From: Saposhnikovia divaricata
Lineage: Eukaryota; Streptophyta; Magnoliopsida; Apiales; Apiaceae
Direction: 5' to 3'
Assembly (NCBI GenBank): GCA_036435485.1
Contig: CM071594.1
Location: 98,669,001 to 98,733,000, forward strand
Length of the DNA stretch: 64,000 nucleotides
In this document: positions 9,847 to 22,964 of the stretch, in pieces
Numbering within the stretch: the first letter of the stretch is position 1
Layout of the letters: each line of letters opens with the position of its first letter
Notes under the pieces: generated by a model
Database searches by the model: none
The model's input: the letters and a program-made list of their open reading frames with translations, nothing else
Told to the model about the DNA's origin: nothing
Made by a program: the position numbers and the translations under genes

Positions 9847-12800
9847 TCCTAGTAACCCATATGTGAAGCAAACAATGCTTTCTTTTTCTGGTGATATTGA
9901 TCAGTGTAACCAGTACAACTGGTGTCAGTATTTGGTAAGTCATTTAAGGATTGCTTCAGAAGCATGGAACGAAAATCCGATCAACAAACGATTTACTGGT
10001 TCCGTGCCATTTCTTGTTGCAAGTTTAATATTATAAACTACATTCTGGATATATTTGAATACTTATAAACTTTCCTAATAATTTTTGTTTTTTTCATTAG
10101 TACTTGTATATGGATCGAGTAGTCAAAGGAAAAAGACAGGTTAGGAGGAAGAAACCCACATATGTTGGATGGTCAGACTCAATGATTCTTGATCGACAAA
10201 TTTCTGATATTTCAAATAATACACTCTTCAAAGGAAGAATTGCATTGCCATTACGATACAAAGATTCAGATGACGAGAGCAGTTATGAGGTATTTCTTGT
10301 ATTATATTATTTGTTTTGAATTATAATTGTTATTTTGAAATTTTACATTTTTTAATTGTTTTTTTTTAATATAAATAGAATTGTACTTGGAACAAAAATG
10401 ATGAGAATGACACGGATGGTGAAGAAGTAAATGGCAAATGTTCAAAAGACATAAGTAATTTGAGCTTGTCTACTAAACAGGTCACCAATTTTTATTTATC
10501 AAAATAATATTAATATTGATTTAACATTTAATATTAAACAAATTCTGAAAAATTTCCTTTCAGGTATCTATTGATATGTTTGGAAGTGGTGTGAAGAAAA
10601 ATGATCATTCAAACAAAGAAGAAACAAAGTATCAGTCAACAGAGCCTGAGGTCGTTAATTTGGAAATAGTCATTTTTAATTTCATTGTTAAAACTTTAAA
10701 ATACAAAAAAAAAAATTATTTCATTTATTTATGTTTTTTTACATTAATATTTTCACATGTTTTATTTTTCAGATACCACGATATGTAATTGATCAGTTGA
10801 AAGTTTCACTTGAAGTTTATGAGAATTTCCAGAGAAAGTGCTTGATGTATTTACTGTCAGGAAGAGAAATTTTCAAAAACAATTCTCTTGTAAATTCTTT
10901 AGAGTCAAAATTCCTAGGTTTGATCAAAAAGTCAAATGAATTTGTATCAAATGAACTGAATGGTCAACCAAGGAGTGACAAACAGGCAGATGGAAAATCT
11001 CCTCTAAAGAATCTATTATCTGGAGATAGAATATCAATGGAAAAGAATAATGGAGTAGAACACGATGATGATATTTGCTTTTCGGAACAGGATTGGAATT
11101 ATATTAATAGTTTATCTGTTCCTAGGGATAATGCAGAGGTCAAGTCATCCAGATTGTTTAATAGCATGGAGTCTCAATCAAAATCCCTTTCACTTGCAAG
11201 TTCAAAGAGTCCTTCTGCTTTCAAAACACCAGCTGATACAACTATTTTTAAAGTTCATTTGGATGCTACAATTCCGACATTTAATCTCGGACTTGAAAAT
11301 GAAATTGGTGGTAATATGATAGCAGGTGGTGTACTGGGTAGACCAGTTAGGGATAGAAAAATTGCTGATATTAAGGGATCTCCGTTCGTTGACAGATTTA
11401 CAATCATACATGGAAAGTATTACAAGAAAGAAGAAACTGATTTGTGGAATTGGTTGCATTCCAATGACAGCCATTTGAAGTAAATACAAACTTTATAACT
11501 TTTTCGTCAATGTTCATTATTCGTATATCTTTTCCTAACATTTTTATTTTCAGTCGTATTCTTTTTAGCTGGAATAATATTACCTGTTACAAAGCTGATT
11601 TCCAATCTATGATGGATGGTGAAATGGTCATGACGTCTGCTATTGATGTTTGGTCTTGTTTTCTTAATTCTCAAGAACATTTGCGATCTCCTACTTCTCC
11701 AAGAAGATTGTTTTGTTATACTGAAACCACGGTATGTAAGAACACATTATTTTATATAAATTATGTTGATATATATAATATTTTTTTCTATTGATTTGTG
11801 CAGATTGGTACTTTGAATGCATACAATGAGAAATCTATACAAAACGAGTTTCAGATATTTTATGAGAATATGGAACATATTGGAACATCATATAATATTC
11901 TGCTTAAAGATATCGACATAGTAACTACTGTTAACACTTTGTGTGTTTGTCTATATATGTGTTGTTTAATAATTTCATACCTTTTTTTGAATGAAGGTAT
12001 TCTTTCCAATTCATCATGTGAATCATTATTACGTTGTATGCTACAATCTGAAGAACCCTTCAATCGAGATTCTTGACAACTGTCGTTCAAAAAAGAGTGT
12101 CAAAGTACTTTACGGTCATCAACTTATGGTTCTGGTATTTTTTTGACTTTTAATGTGTTATTGTTTATTTACAAGTTTTAATTATTATAATTGTTTTTCT
12201 CTATGAATGTGTTGTACATAATAAAAATACAAACAATGAGTTTTCAATGTGATACCGTTAGATATACAGTGCAAATATTCTATTAAGTGTTCCTTTATAT
12301 GATTAAAGATTGTATTAATTAAAGTTCTGTTAAGTGTTCTTTTATATGATTAGGATTTTTGTTAATAAAGTTTTTTTTTCAGTGTTCCTTTAAAAGTATT
12401 TAGTCCACTATAATTTAATATTTTAATAAAGTAATAAATATTTCAACATTACAACAGCAAAAACACTTCATGTCATATTTGCGGGTAAAGAATTATCGAA
12501 AGATACTCGAGCTTGAAAGAATTGAGCCACAACGTCTAGTAATGCACTGGCAAACAGAGGATAATGGTGTAGATTGTGGGATCTTCGCAATGCGTCACAT
12601 GGAAACATACCTTGGTGGTGGTACAGGGATATGGGATTCTAAATTGGCTGTTGAAAGTGTAAATTCTTTCACTTATTATTACTCATTTATTGACATTCAT
12701 GGATGTATGTTTTTATAAGATTCTAATTATTTTTTTTTGAATCAGTATACACAGAGGAATCAAATAAGCCGTCTTCGTCTGCTTTTCACATATAGAATGA

Positions 12801-12916
12801 TTTCCAGTGACATAAATATGTTTTATGGTGTAATTCTGGATGAAATCAATGATCCAACTCTGTTACCAATTGAAGCTGGATCACCAAAAGAACAAGGAGG
12901 GAAGAGCAAGAATTAG
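9847..12916 (+). CDS. Ulp1/C48 protease-like gene, 5' truncated, exons otherwise open
   Basis: Exons inferred from GT-AG borders and from homology to the - copy at 14222-16780: 9847-10015, 10101-10289, 10379-10480, 10564-10650, 10773-11479, 11554-11731, 11804-11920, 11997-12134, 12458-12658, 12746-12916. They join in frame for about 685 residues and end at TAG 12914-12916. The C-terminal domain has the cysteine-protease triad of SUMO proteases: His in VNHYYVVCYN, Asp in EILDN, Cys in DCGIF. The family cleaves SUMO from proteins or matures it, but many plant ULP-like genes of this style travel in Mutator-like elements and their role is unknown. The 5' end is lost where the gypsy LTR ends (9846). 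The intron at 12135-12457 contains AAGTGTTC words. Confidence 0.7.
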
Positions 12917-14221
12917 TTTTTCTACTATTCATAGTTTTTAGTATTTTTATCAGATTTCTGGAAATGTTTCTATTACTATTCAAAACAATGTTTAATAAAT
13001 GTTGAGGTTTATTTTTAAATTTTTATAAAGCCCTTTTAAATTTTACAATAATTTTTATTGTTTAACTTGAATATATTAATGATGTTAACATTTTGTCTAT
13101 ACCCAAAAATTGTAATAAGTAAAAATTTTTATATTAAGTAAAAACAAATAATGTATAAATTTTTGTCGAATACATTAATTAGATGTTTTTATATAATTTT
13201 TTAAAATATCTTTCCATTTAAAAAAATGTAAATAGTTAAATAAAATATTACGTAAATGAATCTAGACATGATCGAATTGAGAAATTCAACTTTTTTCGTT
13301 AATCTTGAGATTTTTTATTATAACCAATATTTTAATTTATTTATTTAAAATAAAAAAATATCATTTCAAATCTTTCTAATATTATTAATATAGCGAATCA
13401 CTTTTATTAATGGTAAATATCAAGTAGTTAGATGCGTTTAGCATTGCGTATGTAAAGGCTCAAATTAGTAACCTATTAGCAAGAAAAATATTCAGTTTTA
13501 TAATGTTGTAATCATTGTGGTTTTCTGTTGTAATAAGTTTTTTTAGCTAAAGAACTGAAAGATGAAATACTATCTCTATCACAATTAGAGAAAATTAACA
13601 AAATTATTAAATATTAAATATAAAATGATTAAATTTTTTATAAAACCTTTTTAGTTTAGTTTTAAGTTTAATAAAATTGAGTGACAAAATTAAAGATTTT
13701 TCCAATAATAATTTATAAAATAATTGTATATTTTTAATGTATTTTTAATACGGATCTGGATAAACAACAGTCTCTGAATATGAAATTAAAATTTTATCAT
13801 GTTCATTGTTTTATGTATACAATATTATAATAAGTTTAAATTTTATTGTTTTTTTAATAACAAATATTTTTAATTCTGCAAAAAATACATTATACTATAA
13901 TTACAATTACCATCTTTAACGTAAAACCCAAAAAAACAAAATAATGAAAGAACTATTATTGAAGATGAACACTAACTAAATATAATCTTAGTGTTATCAA
14001 AATGTTAAAAGAACATTTTAAACACATTTTTAATTCAAAGCATTGAAATTTTTTTACTACATAAATTGAACTAAAATCCCAAACAATATAATCTGAAATC
14101 AATATTGATAATAATAAGGTGTAACACATGCCAAAATCAAAGTTTCAAATTCTATGTTGGATGTTTATAACTAAATTTGCACAACATCTTCCAAAAAACG
14201 ATTGCGACATTCATTGTAGTC
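12917..14221. other. AT-rich spacer between the two convergent ULP-like genes
   Basis: About 1.3 kb with very high A+T, no convincing coding frame and no clear repeat border. It serves as the 3' flank of both genes. Confidence 0.5.
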
Positions 14222-16780
14222 TTATCCAAGCATAGATAACATGAGCCGAATCCTCATGTTATTCAGCTGAACGATTTGTTCATACTGCAAACAAAGAAAT
14301 AAATGACTTACATTTCAATAAAGAAAAAATATATAATTATGTAACATTATATTTATACTTACACTTTCTTGAATTATATTTGTGATCCATACATCTGGAC
14401 CACCTCCCATGTAGGTCTCCATATGATACATTGAAAAAATTCCACAATCTAAATCATTATACTTGGTTTGCCAATTCATTACCAGACGCTCAGGAATCAA
14501 GAATCGAATTTCCAAGGATTTTTTATGCTCTTTAATATCCAGGTACCTTGTGAAGTAGTTATGCTGACAAAAGTTTTGAAAGTAACAATAATAATTATTG
14601 CACAAAATATATCGAATATATCAATATGTATTAAATTTTTTTGATATTCGTTAAAGAAATACAAGGATGAAACTTTACCAATACAGAAATTTGATCTCCA
14701 TATATTTCTTGAACCATTCTTTCTGATTTTTTGTTGTCCAGAATCTCCGATGAAGGATGTTGTAAGTTGTAACATACAACATAATGATGGTTTACTTTAA
14801 ACATTGGAAAGAATATCTAGGATATAATCACATAAATTATACATAATCCGAATTTTAAAATTTAACAATAAATTAAATATGAACAATTGAGTTAAAAAAT
14901 GAAGATTACCAAGTCTATATTGTCCAACGAAACACAATGGAGCTCAAAGATGTAATTCATATTTTCTTCAAATACCTTAAACATTTCTTCAAATGGAATC
15001 TGTTTCGTAGCATTAACGATTCCAACCTGATTAACAAATTAGATAAGATATATAACACACAATATCAAATGCAAAATAAATAAAACTCTTATATAAATAT
15101 AATATAATGTAAGATTCTCACTGTGTTTTGTGTGAAACAAAACAGTCTGCTTAATTCTGTAGTTGTTTTGATAGTGTTCATGTTATTGAGTATAGAACAC
15201 CAAATATCTATGACAGAATTTATCACCAGTTCACCAAAATTTAAGGATTGAAAGTCTAATTTAGTGCCACGAATGTCCTTCCATTTGAAGATAACCTCAC
15301 TGCAAATAACAAGGAAATAAATTATTCAGTCGTTAAAGGTCTATAGCAACCATTATTTTCATATAAAAAAATGTATGCTTACTTGTTATCATCCCCATTT
15401 GAATTCAACCATTCCCATATAAATTTTTGCTGCTTGTCTAATTGCTGTATATAACCCGTTCTCCGAAGCACTTCAGCATTATCAAAGTTTGAATTATTCA
15501 TTTTAGAGGTTAATCTTGGCTGAATAATCCTGTAGATACAAATGAAATTGCCTTTTCATTCAAATTAATGAACTTTGATCTCATCAGCTCCACGTCAGAA
15601 TTTCTGGGGAAAGAATTATTTGCATCAGATCGAACTCGCATGCATTGTCCTTGTAAATAATCGTATTCTTCAAGTGCTTCTTTGAGATTTGCAACTATGA
15701 TCTATTAATAATAATTGTTAATAATCGAAAAGAAATATTCAATTATAACATATATATTGTTAAAAGACAAAATAGGGAATAACCTCAAGTGTTGCTTCCA
15801 CGTCAAACATATATTCACGTTCTATGTCCTCACATACATCTTTAATTATTTGAGTAGCCATTAAATCATTGTCCTCCTCACGTACTTTTTTTTTCAACTG
15901 ATTGGAATCTAAAGTTACCGACACATTATCAATTTTAAAATTAAGCATTTCAGGATCTGACCACTTTGAATATGCCGGCAAATTAGATTGAGATAATTCA
16001 ATTCTTGCTGCGAGATGCTCCAATCCAAAAAACTGCAAAAATTTTTACAATTAGTAACTTATATGAAACAATTTATATGTTGTGATAGAATCAAGGGGAA
16101 AAAATAACTAACAATTAAAAATGCAATCGATCCAGTAAAACGTATTTGACGTTGGTTCACATTCCATTTGATCCAAGATTCTTGTAAACAATCAAGTAGG
16201 TATTTACACCAGTTATTTTCAAAACATCGATCAAGGTCCCCTCCAAACTGAACAAGTTTCGCATTGACATATGGTGTATCAGAACCTTGGATAAGAATAT
16301 TGCTCATCAGTACAATAAAATTTAATTTGAAATCTGCATCCAATTCATCTTTCAATCGTATTGCACTACAAATCGTCCGAATCAATATTTTACCAGGATT
16401 GTTATGATTCTGGTATTGTGATTTCCATCCATCCATGACGTTATCCCCTCACAAAAGTGAACATCTGTCAGCCCTTTTTGTAGACCAAGGATATTTTTCA
16501 CATATTCTTCACCAAATTTAAGAATCTGCCCATGAACATTAATGGCAGAAGATTCGGGTTCGTAACACTTAAGTAACATGTAACTTATATCGCTTGGATA
16601 ATCATTTGTTCTAAACATCAAAACTGAACCAAATCCTGTTTCTTTGATCCACTCTTTTTGTTCTTCAGTCAGAAACAATAAAACTTCTGATAGTAGTTTT
16701 GGTCTGAAACTAAATAACGATTCTGTTCTTTTTGTTTCACCATCTTTTTGTGACAATTCTGATCTGAATGACGAATCCAT
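14222..16780 (-). pseudogene. Ulp1/C48 protease-like gene with frame breaks
   Basis: Likely exons on the - strand: 16113-16780, 15784-16032, 15383-15701, 15122-15299, 14910-15026, 14679-14816, 14363-14563, 14222-14284 (stop TAA at 14222-14224). Exons four to seven have exactly the lengths of their + strand counterparts (178, 117, 138, 201 nt). The triad is visible: His in VNHHYVVCYN, Asp in EILDN, Cys in DCGIF. The N-terminal part contains a frame break in a run of four G near 16445, and the third exon has another near 15535, unless a small unrecognised intron explains it. I start at the ATG at 16780; in-frame ATGs up to 16810 are possible. It may be transposon-derived or a decayed host paralogue. 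Confidence 0.65.
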
Positions 16781-16810
16781 GAAAAAACTACAGAAAAACA
16801 TAAACACCAA

Positions 16811-17274
16811 AAAAAAATTCTTAATAGTGTTCTTTAAAAATCAACTAAATTGTATAAATCACAAATTAAAACTACATACCTTAAGATTTCAAAGTTCTGT
16901 GTGTTCTCCAAGGTTTTTCTTCAATCTTGTATTTTTTTCTGTCTATATAGGTTTAGAGGTTTGATAATGTCGTAAAAAACAATAAGTGTATATCGTAAAG
17001 TATTAGAGAAAATCAAAGTCAATCAAGGATTCATTTCCAAAATTAAAAAGATCCATATGTTCAATCTAATATTTTATTATGTACAGATTCTATAATTAAA
17101 TTAGTCTAAGCCGTATATTGTAAAAATTATACAAAGAAAATAACATTGCTTATTGATTGTATTTACAACACTGCCATTATACATCTTTTTATCTGGTTTT
17201 TCAAAGATCTTAATTTTGAATGGCCTAGATTGAGTTCTCTGGTTCTCTTGCTAAGGAGGTTCTCCCTAGAATCT

Positions 17275-17332
<58 letters not shown>

Positions 17333-17600
17333 TCCAAGTTTACAAACCCTACAAATAATACGAATATTATAAAGTTAAAATATTTGCAGGTTTGCTGCCA
17401 TTCCTTATCTTAATGTGATGCAAATTTGTCTGATTGTCTTGGACAGATTTTCAATAGATTTTATCAGCCAATTTGCTTGTGAGAATAAGGAATGTTTCTT
17501 TTTCTTCTCCGTTTCCAATACTGGTTTTCATACTCTTTTTAAGTCCATCAACCCATGTGAATTGTCAGGCATGTCAAATCACTGTCAACTGATAAGTTCA
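16811..17600. other. Upstream flank of the - strand ULP-like gene, with a TA microsatellite
   Basis: AT-rich sequence with no supported gene. A (TA)n run of about 50 bp lies at 17281-17331. Short open frames here are not convincing. Confidence 0.5.
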
Positions 17601-17609
17601 AGACATTAT

Positions 17610-17850
17610 TGGTTGCAGTGAATATCCGTTGAAGCTGACATCCATTGATAGGTTGATTGTTATCCGTCGAAGTGTCACGTTGATGTAGAGTCTTCATCAG
17701 TTAAAGTACCATATCACTTATACAGAATTACATAGCACAACCTATTTACAAATAGCTACCCTATTCTGTATATCCATTGATAGTCAACATGACTGAGAAA
17801 ACTAATAACTATGACATCAACGAATAACTTATCCATTGAGAAAAGGTAAC
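17610..17850 (-). mobile_element. Decayed LTR fragment of the same family as the 36-49 kb copia element
   Basis: The reverse complement of the LTR at about 36440-36670 aligns by eye: TATCCGTTGA-like words at similar spacing, then CAGAATTACATAGCA, then CTACCCTATTCTG, then a TTGATAGTCAACATGACTG string. Many words have drifted (CATTGATAG, CCGTCGAAG), so the copy is old. No internal region is seen. Confidence 0.75.
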
Positions 17851-17859
17851 GTGTTTTGG

Positions 17860-18480
17860 CTGAAAAATATAATTGATTAGTTAATAGTAATTATAATATA
17901 ATTATGATATTTTATTAAACAAAATTGCTTGTAGTGTTTTTAAAAAGGAGAAAGGAGAAATTTTAGCTAGATAAAATATAAAGATATTGTGTTTTACCTG
18001 AAAAAAGAAATTATTAGTTATTGAAAACAGAAAAGGTAATATGTTTAACCTGAAAAAGAAAATTGATTAGTTGGTTGGATGTATTTTATCAATTAGAAAA
18101 TATAGAAAAGATGATACGTTTTAGTTGAAAAAGATAATACGTTAATTATTAGTATTATAATATATATTTTTTTATTTTAATAAACAGAACCGCCCGTGAT
18201 ATAATTGGACAAAGAGAGATTTTAGTTAGAGAAAAGGTAACGTATTATGGCTGAAAAAGGTAATTGATTAGTTAATAGTTATGATACTTTATTAAACAAA
18301 ATTGCTCGTAGTCTTTTTAAAAAGGAGAAAGGAGAAATTTCAGTCAGATAAAATATAAAATATATTGTGTTTTACCTGTAAAAGAAAATGAATTAGTTAT
18401 TGAAAAATAGAAAAGGTAATATGTTTAACCTAAAAAAGGAAATTGATTAGTTGGGAGGATGTAATGTTTTTTTTTTTTGC
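17860..18480. repeat. AT-rich dispersed repeat, several units
   Basis: Units with AAAGGAGAAAGGAGAAATTTT, TAAAATATAAAGATATTGTG, TTTTACCTG and TTGATTAGTTGG recur here and again at 20450-21175 and 53695-54020. Similar sequence sits inside the Helitron at 56566-58108, so these may be relics of that family. Confidence 0.6.
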
Positions 18481-18554
18481 TACAATGATAAATCATTTCA
18501 TCGATATAAAATCAGATAATACATCACAGGAGATAATAAAAGCTCATTATCTAA

Positions 18555-19258
18555 CCGAAAGGTAGGGGTGAGCAAAAAACCGAATTGAAACCGAAACCGG
18601 TCAAAACCGAACCGACGGTTGCGGTTTTTGATTTTTAAAAACTGAGACTTTCGGTTCCGGTTCCGGTTATAGGTTAAAACCTAACCAGCTAAAACCGAAC
18701 CGAACCGATTATTAAAATAAATATATAATTTATATTAATTTATGTAATTTATATGTATTATTAAAATTAATAAATATATTATATCTTGAATTATCATTAA
18801 GTTTCAAAACGATGTCGGATGAGGAAACATTGTTTGATCTTCAAACCCCAACTGATGAATATTTAGTTGTAGCCACATTTAGTAGATGTAATCTTCTCTT
18901 TATGTTCAGTTTCTTATTGTCATATCTGAATATTTAGCCTGTACAGGGAACGGTGGAATTGATGCAAATTGTGTTCCTAATTTTCACCAATCATAGAAGT
19001 TGCCTTCAACCTATACAAGGAACTGTGGAATTGATGTAAATTTAATTTATAAATTTAAAATTTTGTAATATATTTATGATTTTTTCGTTCGGTTTTAAAA
19101 CTGAAAACGAACCGTTAAAAACCGAACCGAGCTTTTTAAAACCGAAACCGACAGTTCGGTTGCGGTTTTCAATTTTTAAAACCGAAGACATGCGGTTTCG
19201 GGTTCGGTTTCGGGGCAAAACCGCCCCGAACCGAACCGTGCTCTCCCCTACCGAAAGG
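18555..19258. mobile_element. hAT-type MITE with 8-bp target duplication
   Basis: Element 18563-19250 (688 bp) is flanked by CCGAAAGG on both sides (18555-18562, 19251-19258), the 8-bp duplication that hAT transposases make. The ends are inverted: TAGGGGTGAGCA versus, read in reverse complement, TAGGGGAGAGCA. Subterminal regions are rich in CCGAACCGAAACCG-type words in both orientations, a known look of plant non-autonomous hAT elements. There is no transposase. Confidence 0.85.
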
Positions 19259-20450
19259 TATGCTTAACCAATTCATGAATCGCAGGATCCATAGGAAAGA
19301 GATTCCTCCAGAAGCTTAGATAATAAAAAATCTTTATATCCACCAAATAAGGCCTCGTTAAAATCCCACAAGAGTAAAACCCTATGGGAAAAAATCTCAA
19401 GGGGAAAAAGAGTGCCCTACTAAAATTGTAAACATAAATTTGCATAATTCCTAATAAGAAAAATACTAGAAACTTGTTATTTCTCCAGTTCCCGCCTTCA
19501 TCCATCTTCTTTTCACACTTCTTCCCATCCAAGTAAGTCGTATCACACGAATAACCAGCCCACTTTCATCTTTGTTTCATTGTGTAAAGAGGATTCTTGT
19601 CCATAAAAAGAATAGTTCACCTGAAAAACAATATTAAAAGATTATATATGTTATAAAAATAAAAAGGAAAGTATATCCAATAATTAATTATTATTGAGTA
19701 CGTGCGTGTATATATTTCATAAGAGAAGGAAATAAAATAAAGTCTAACCAATGAAATCTTTGGTTATACACTAAAGTAAATCATATATAGAAAATATGAC
19801 TTAAATGAAATAGACAAAGCCAACAAAAAGGCACTTTATTGCCTCTACAAGGCCAAAATATACGTCTTCATTCCTGACCACCCATTAATGGTACAAAATA
19901 GCCATCAATCCAGGCATAATTAGCATTGAACCTTTTAAGAAAATCAATTATTACAAGAAAATTTCCAAACCAATAATAGTTGTATTTGTTAGACAGTTTA
20001 ATGCATGAATTTAATTGTACTAAATGACATTAAAATACTAGTTTTAATATCAGCTATACAATTTTAAAAGATGACAATTAAATAACATTTATTAACATAC
20101 CAATATTATAAAAACAAAACATAAATCAATCCTAAAATTAGTCCAAGATATTTAAAAATTAAATCATGCCTAAAATTAGTCATATATACATGCATAATTA
20201 AACCAATTATAAATGCATAAATCTACCAAGCACGAATTATAAATGACACAACAGATTCATTAATTGATGACAGATCACAAAACACCAATAAATGGTCCAA
20301 ACAGCCAAAAATATGGCACACCCTTTATATGCACGAAAATCTATATAAAATGGCACAATAAGTATTTACCTTAAAAGTATAACCACATTTTTTAAAAGAT
20401 AATTGATATATAAAAAATTTAGAAACAAAAAAAAAAGATATATTGAAGTT
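19259..20450. other. Non-coding AT-rich stretch, possibly old retroelement scraps
   Basis: No supported gene. The sequence around 19340-19420 (GGCCTCGTTAAAATCCC, then CCCTATGGGAAAAA) resembles a string often seen in plant non-LTR or other repeats, but I cannot place it. Confidence 0.35.
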
Positions 20451-21175
20451 TTATTAAAAAAGAGAAAGGAGAAATTTTAGTTAGATAAAATATAAAAAAT
20501 ATTGTGTTTTGGATTTTATCTGTAATTAAGTAAGGGTAAATAAGTAAAATCAACACGCACTGTACCGACCGACTAAAAAAGGAGAAAGGAGGAATTTTAG
20601 TTAGATGAAATATAAAAAATATTGTGTTTTACCTGTAAAAGGAAATTAATTAGTTATTGAAAAATAGTAAAGGTAATATGTTTAACCTAAAAAAGAAAAT
20701 TGATTAGTTGGGATGATGTAGTGTTTTTAAAAAGGAGAAAGAAGAAATTTTAGTTAGATAAAATATAAAAGATATTGTGTTTTACCTGAAAAGGAAAATT
20801 ATTTAGTTATTGAAAAATAGAAAAGGTAATATGTTTAACCTTTGATTAGTTGGTAGGATGGATTTTATCTATAACTAAGTAAGGGTATATAAGTAAAATC
20901 AACAGTACCGACCGACCAAAAAAAGGAGAAAGGAGGAATTTTTGTTAAATAAAATATATAAAATATTGTGTTTTACCTGGAAAATGAAATTAATTAGTTA
21001 TTGAATAATAGAATAGGTAATATGTTTAACCTAAAAAAGGAAATTGATTAGTTAGGAGGATGTAGTGTTTTTAAAAGGAGAAAGGGGAAATTTTAGTTAG
21101 ATAAAATATAAAAGATATTGTGTTTTACCTTAAAAAGGAAATTATTTAGTTATTGAAAATAGAAAAGGTAATAAG
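20450..21175. repeat. Tandem AT-rich repeat array (left part)
   Basis: At least five units begin with an AAAAGGAGAAAGGAGRAATTTT-like word at about 20458, 20577, 20730, 20921 and 21074. The array stops at AAAAGGTAATA (about 21174) and resumes across the big insertion at TATGTTTTAACCTTTGATT (about 53694). Confidence 0.7.
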
Positions 21176-21492
21176 GAGTAGTGCTAGAGGTACCAAATTG
21201 GGTACCAAAATTTGTTACCAAATGACATGACACTAATTACTTGGCATTTTGGGATATTTTAATTGCATGACCCTGGTGGTAGGGATGGGCATTCATCTCG
21301 GGCCACCCGATCCCGATTCGATTCCCGCACCGAACGGGGCGGGGATTTGGGGAATTTTTCGGGTACGGGCCGGGGAGCGGGAACAACTTTCAAAAAAAAT
21401 CGGGGAGCGGGCCGGGGCCGGGTTTTTATGTCTCCCCGGCCCGATCCTCGACCCCCGGCCCAATTTTCTCTACCCGACTCGATTTCACCACA

Positions 21493-21496
<4 letters not shown>

Positions 21497-21574
<78 letters not shown>
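21497..21574. repeat. (TA)n microsatellite
   Basis: About 39 uninterrupted TA units directly after the GC-rich left end of the hAT-like element. Confidence 0.95.
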
Positions 21575-21577
<3 letters not shown>

Positions 21578-21645
21578 AGTTGCTCAAGAGAAAACTTTTG
21601 TTTGGAGAAAACTTAATGTACCTTTTATATCCCTAGATTCCATTT

Positions 21646-22964
21646 TGAAAACACACCTAGAGGGGGGTGAATATGTGTATTATGGCTGTTACTGATTAAC
21701 TGTTGAGTTTTAAAAAAAATTTCCAAAAAACGGCTTGCTGATATGACCTGACCAGTTAGAAACAGCAGGCTGAATTTGAAAATGAATGCAGTGCAGAATG
21801 TAAATGTGCAGAAAAATAAATGAACACAAGATCTTTTAGCCAGGTTCGACCCCTAATCCCCTATGGTCTACGTCCTGGTCCCTTACCAACTTGGTAAGAG
21901 AATATATTATTGATCACTATAAACCGATTACAAGATTAACCAATATATCTCCCTTTATACCCAGCTGCTTACAATTTGGCTTGCTGAATTGCTGTGTTGA
22001 ACTAACTCTCTAAGCAATACTTCCCAAGTATCCTTCTCTAGTCTAGTTCTACCCACCCAAAACCTTAAGCCAAAACTTGTACAGCAACTAATCTTTTACA
22101 ACTTGAACAATACAAGGATTTGAATAAAATTACAACTCAACCTAAAGAACCCTCTGAAAATGTATAACCGAATGTGTGTGAGAGTTTGAGAGGTTTAAAT
22201 GATTTAGCAAAGAAGGCTCGAAGTTGTGTATGTATATGATCTTGTTTTTTTTGCACTTGTAATTGTTGTCTAGGAACTGATCAAGAGTGTTCCTTTTATA
22301 GGTAAACAAGATTTGATTTGGGATATAGTCTTCTTGAGGCTCCTTGGATTTTAATTAATCGGATCATAATTCAAGAGCATTATGAAAGGAGAAAATGGAG
22401 GAGCCAAGGAGGAGCTATTGTTTTCTCAGTTGTGTGGAGCGTATGTGATAGCAATGATGAAAGGAAAAGAAATGTGAGTGTGTTTGGTATAGTTGATTAA
22501 ATAAGGAAAAGTGTATCCTTATTTAAAGGTAAAGAATATTTTGTCTCCCACTTGTCTTTAGGTGAATATATCTATGTTTTATGAGTTTGTATAATTCAGA
22601 GGATCCCTAACAATATTCCTAATCATACATAGAAGATTGCTCCTTGAAAATCGAATGACCTCTTGAATTCGGTACTTTCTGTTGCCCAGAAACAGCTTGC
22701 TGATATTGTACTGAATGTAAATTCAGCTTGCTGAAATATGTACAATGCTCCAAAACAGCTTGCTGAAATACATCTGTTAGACTGACTGAAATAATCCTGT
22801 ACATCTTAACTTAGCTTACTGAATTGATAATTAACAAGTAATACAGCTTGCTAAATATAATCATCAAAACATAAGGGTTACACATTTTAATCCAATGGTT
22901 GATATTAGTCCATTAATATTGCATAGATTTGATTAAAAGGCCATAAGAGTAATTTAAGAATTCA
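21646..22964 (-). repeat. 3' LTR of the older copia element
   Basis: It matches 33358-34680 with about a dozen base changes noticed by eye, but its inner end lacks the first few bases found in the 5' LTR (which starts TGTAAGAATTC on the - strand), and no polypurine tract precedes it. Several CAGCTTGCTG words lie at 22689-22860. Confidence 0.9.

Noticed and set aside
16644..16964. 106-codon + strand frame
   Set aside because: Antisense shadow of the first exon of the - strand ULP-like gene.
21249..21616. Frames ending in a long Tyr-Ile run
   Set aside because: GC-rich hAT end plus a (TA)n microsatellite; low complexity, no conserved motif.
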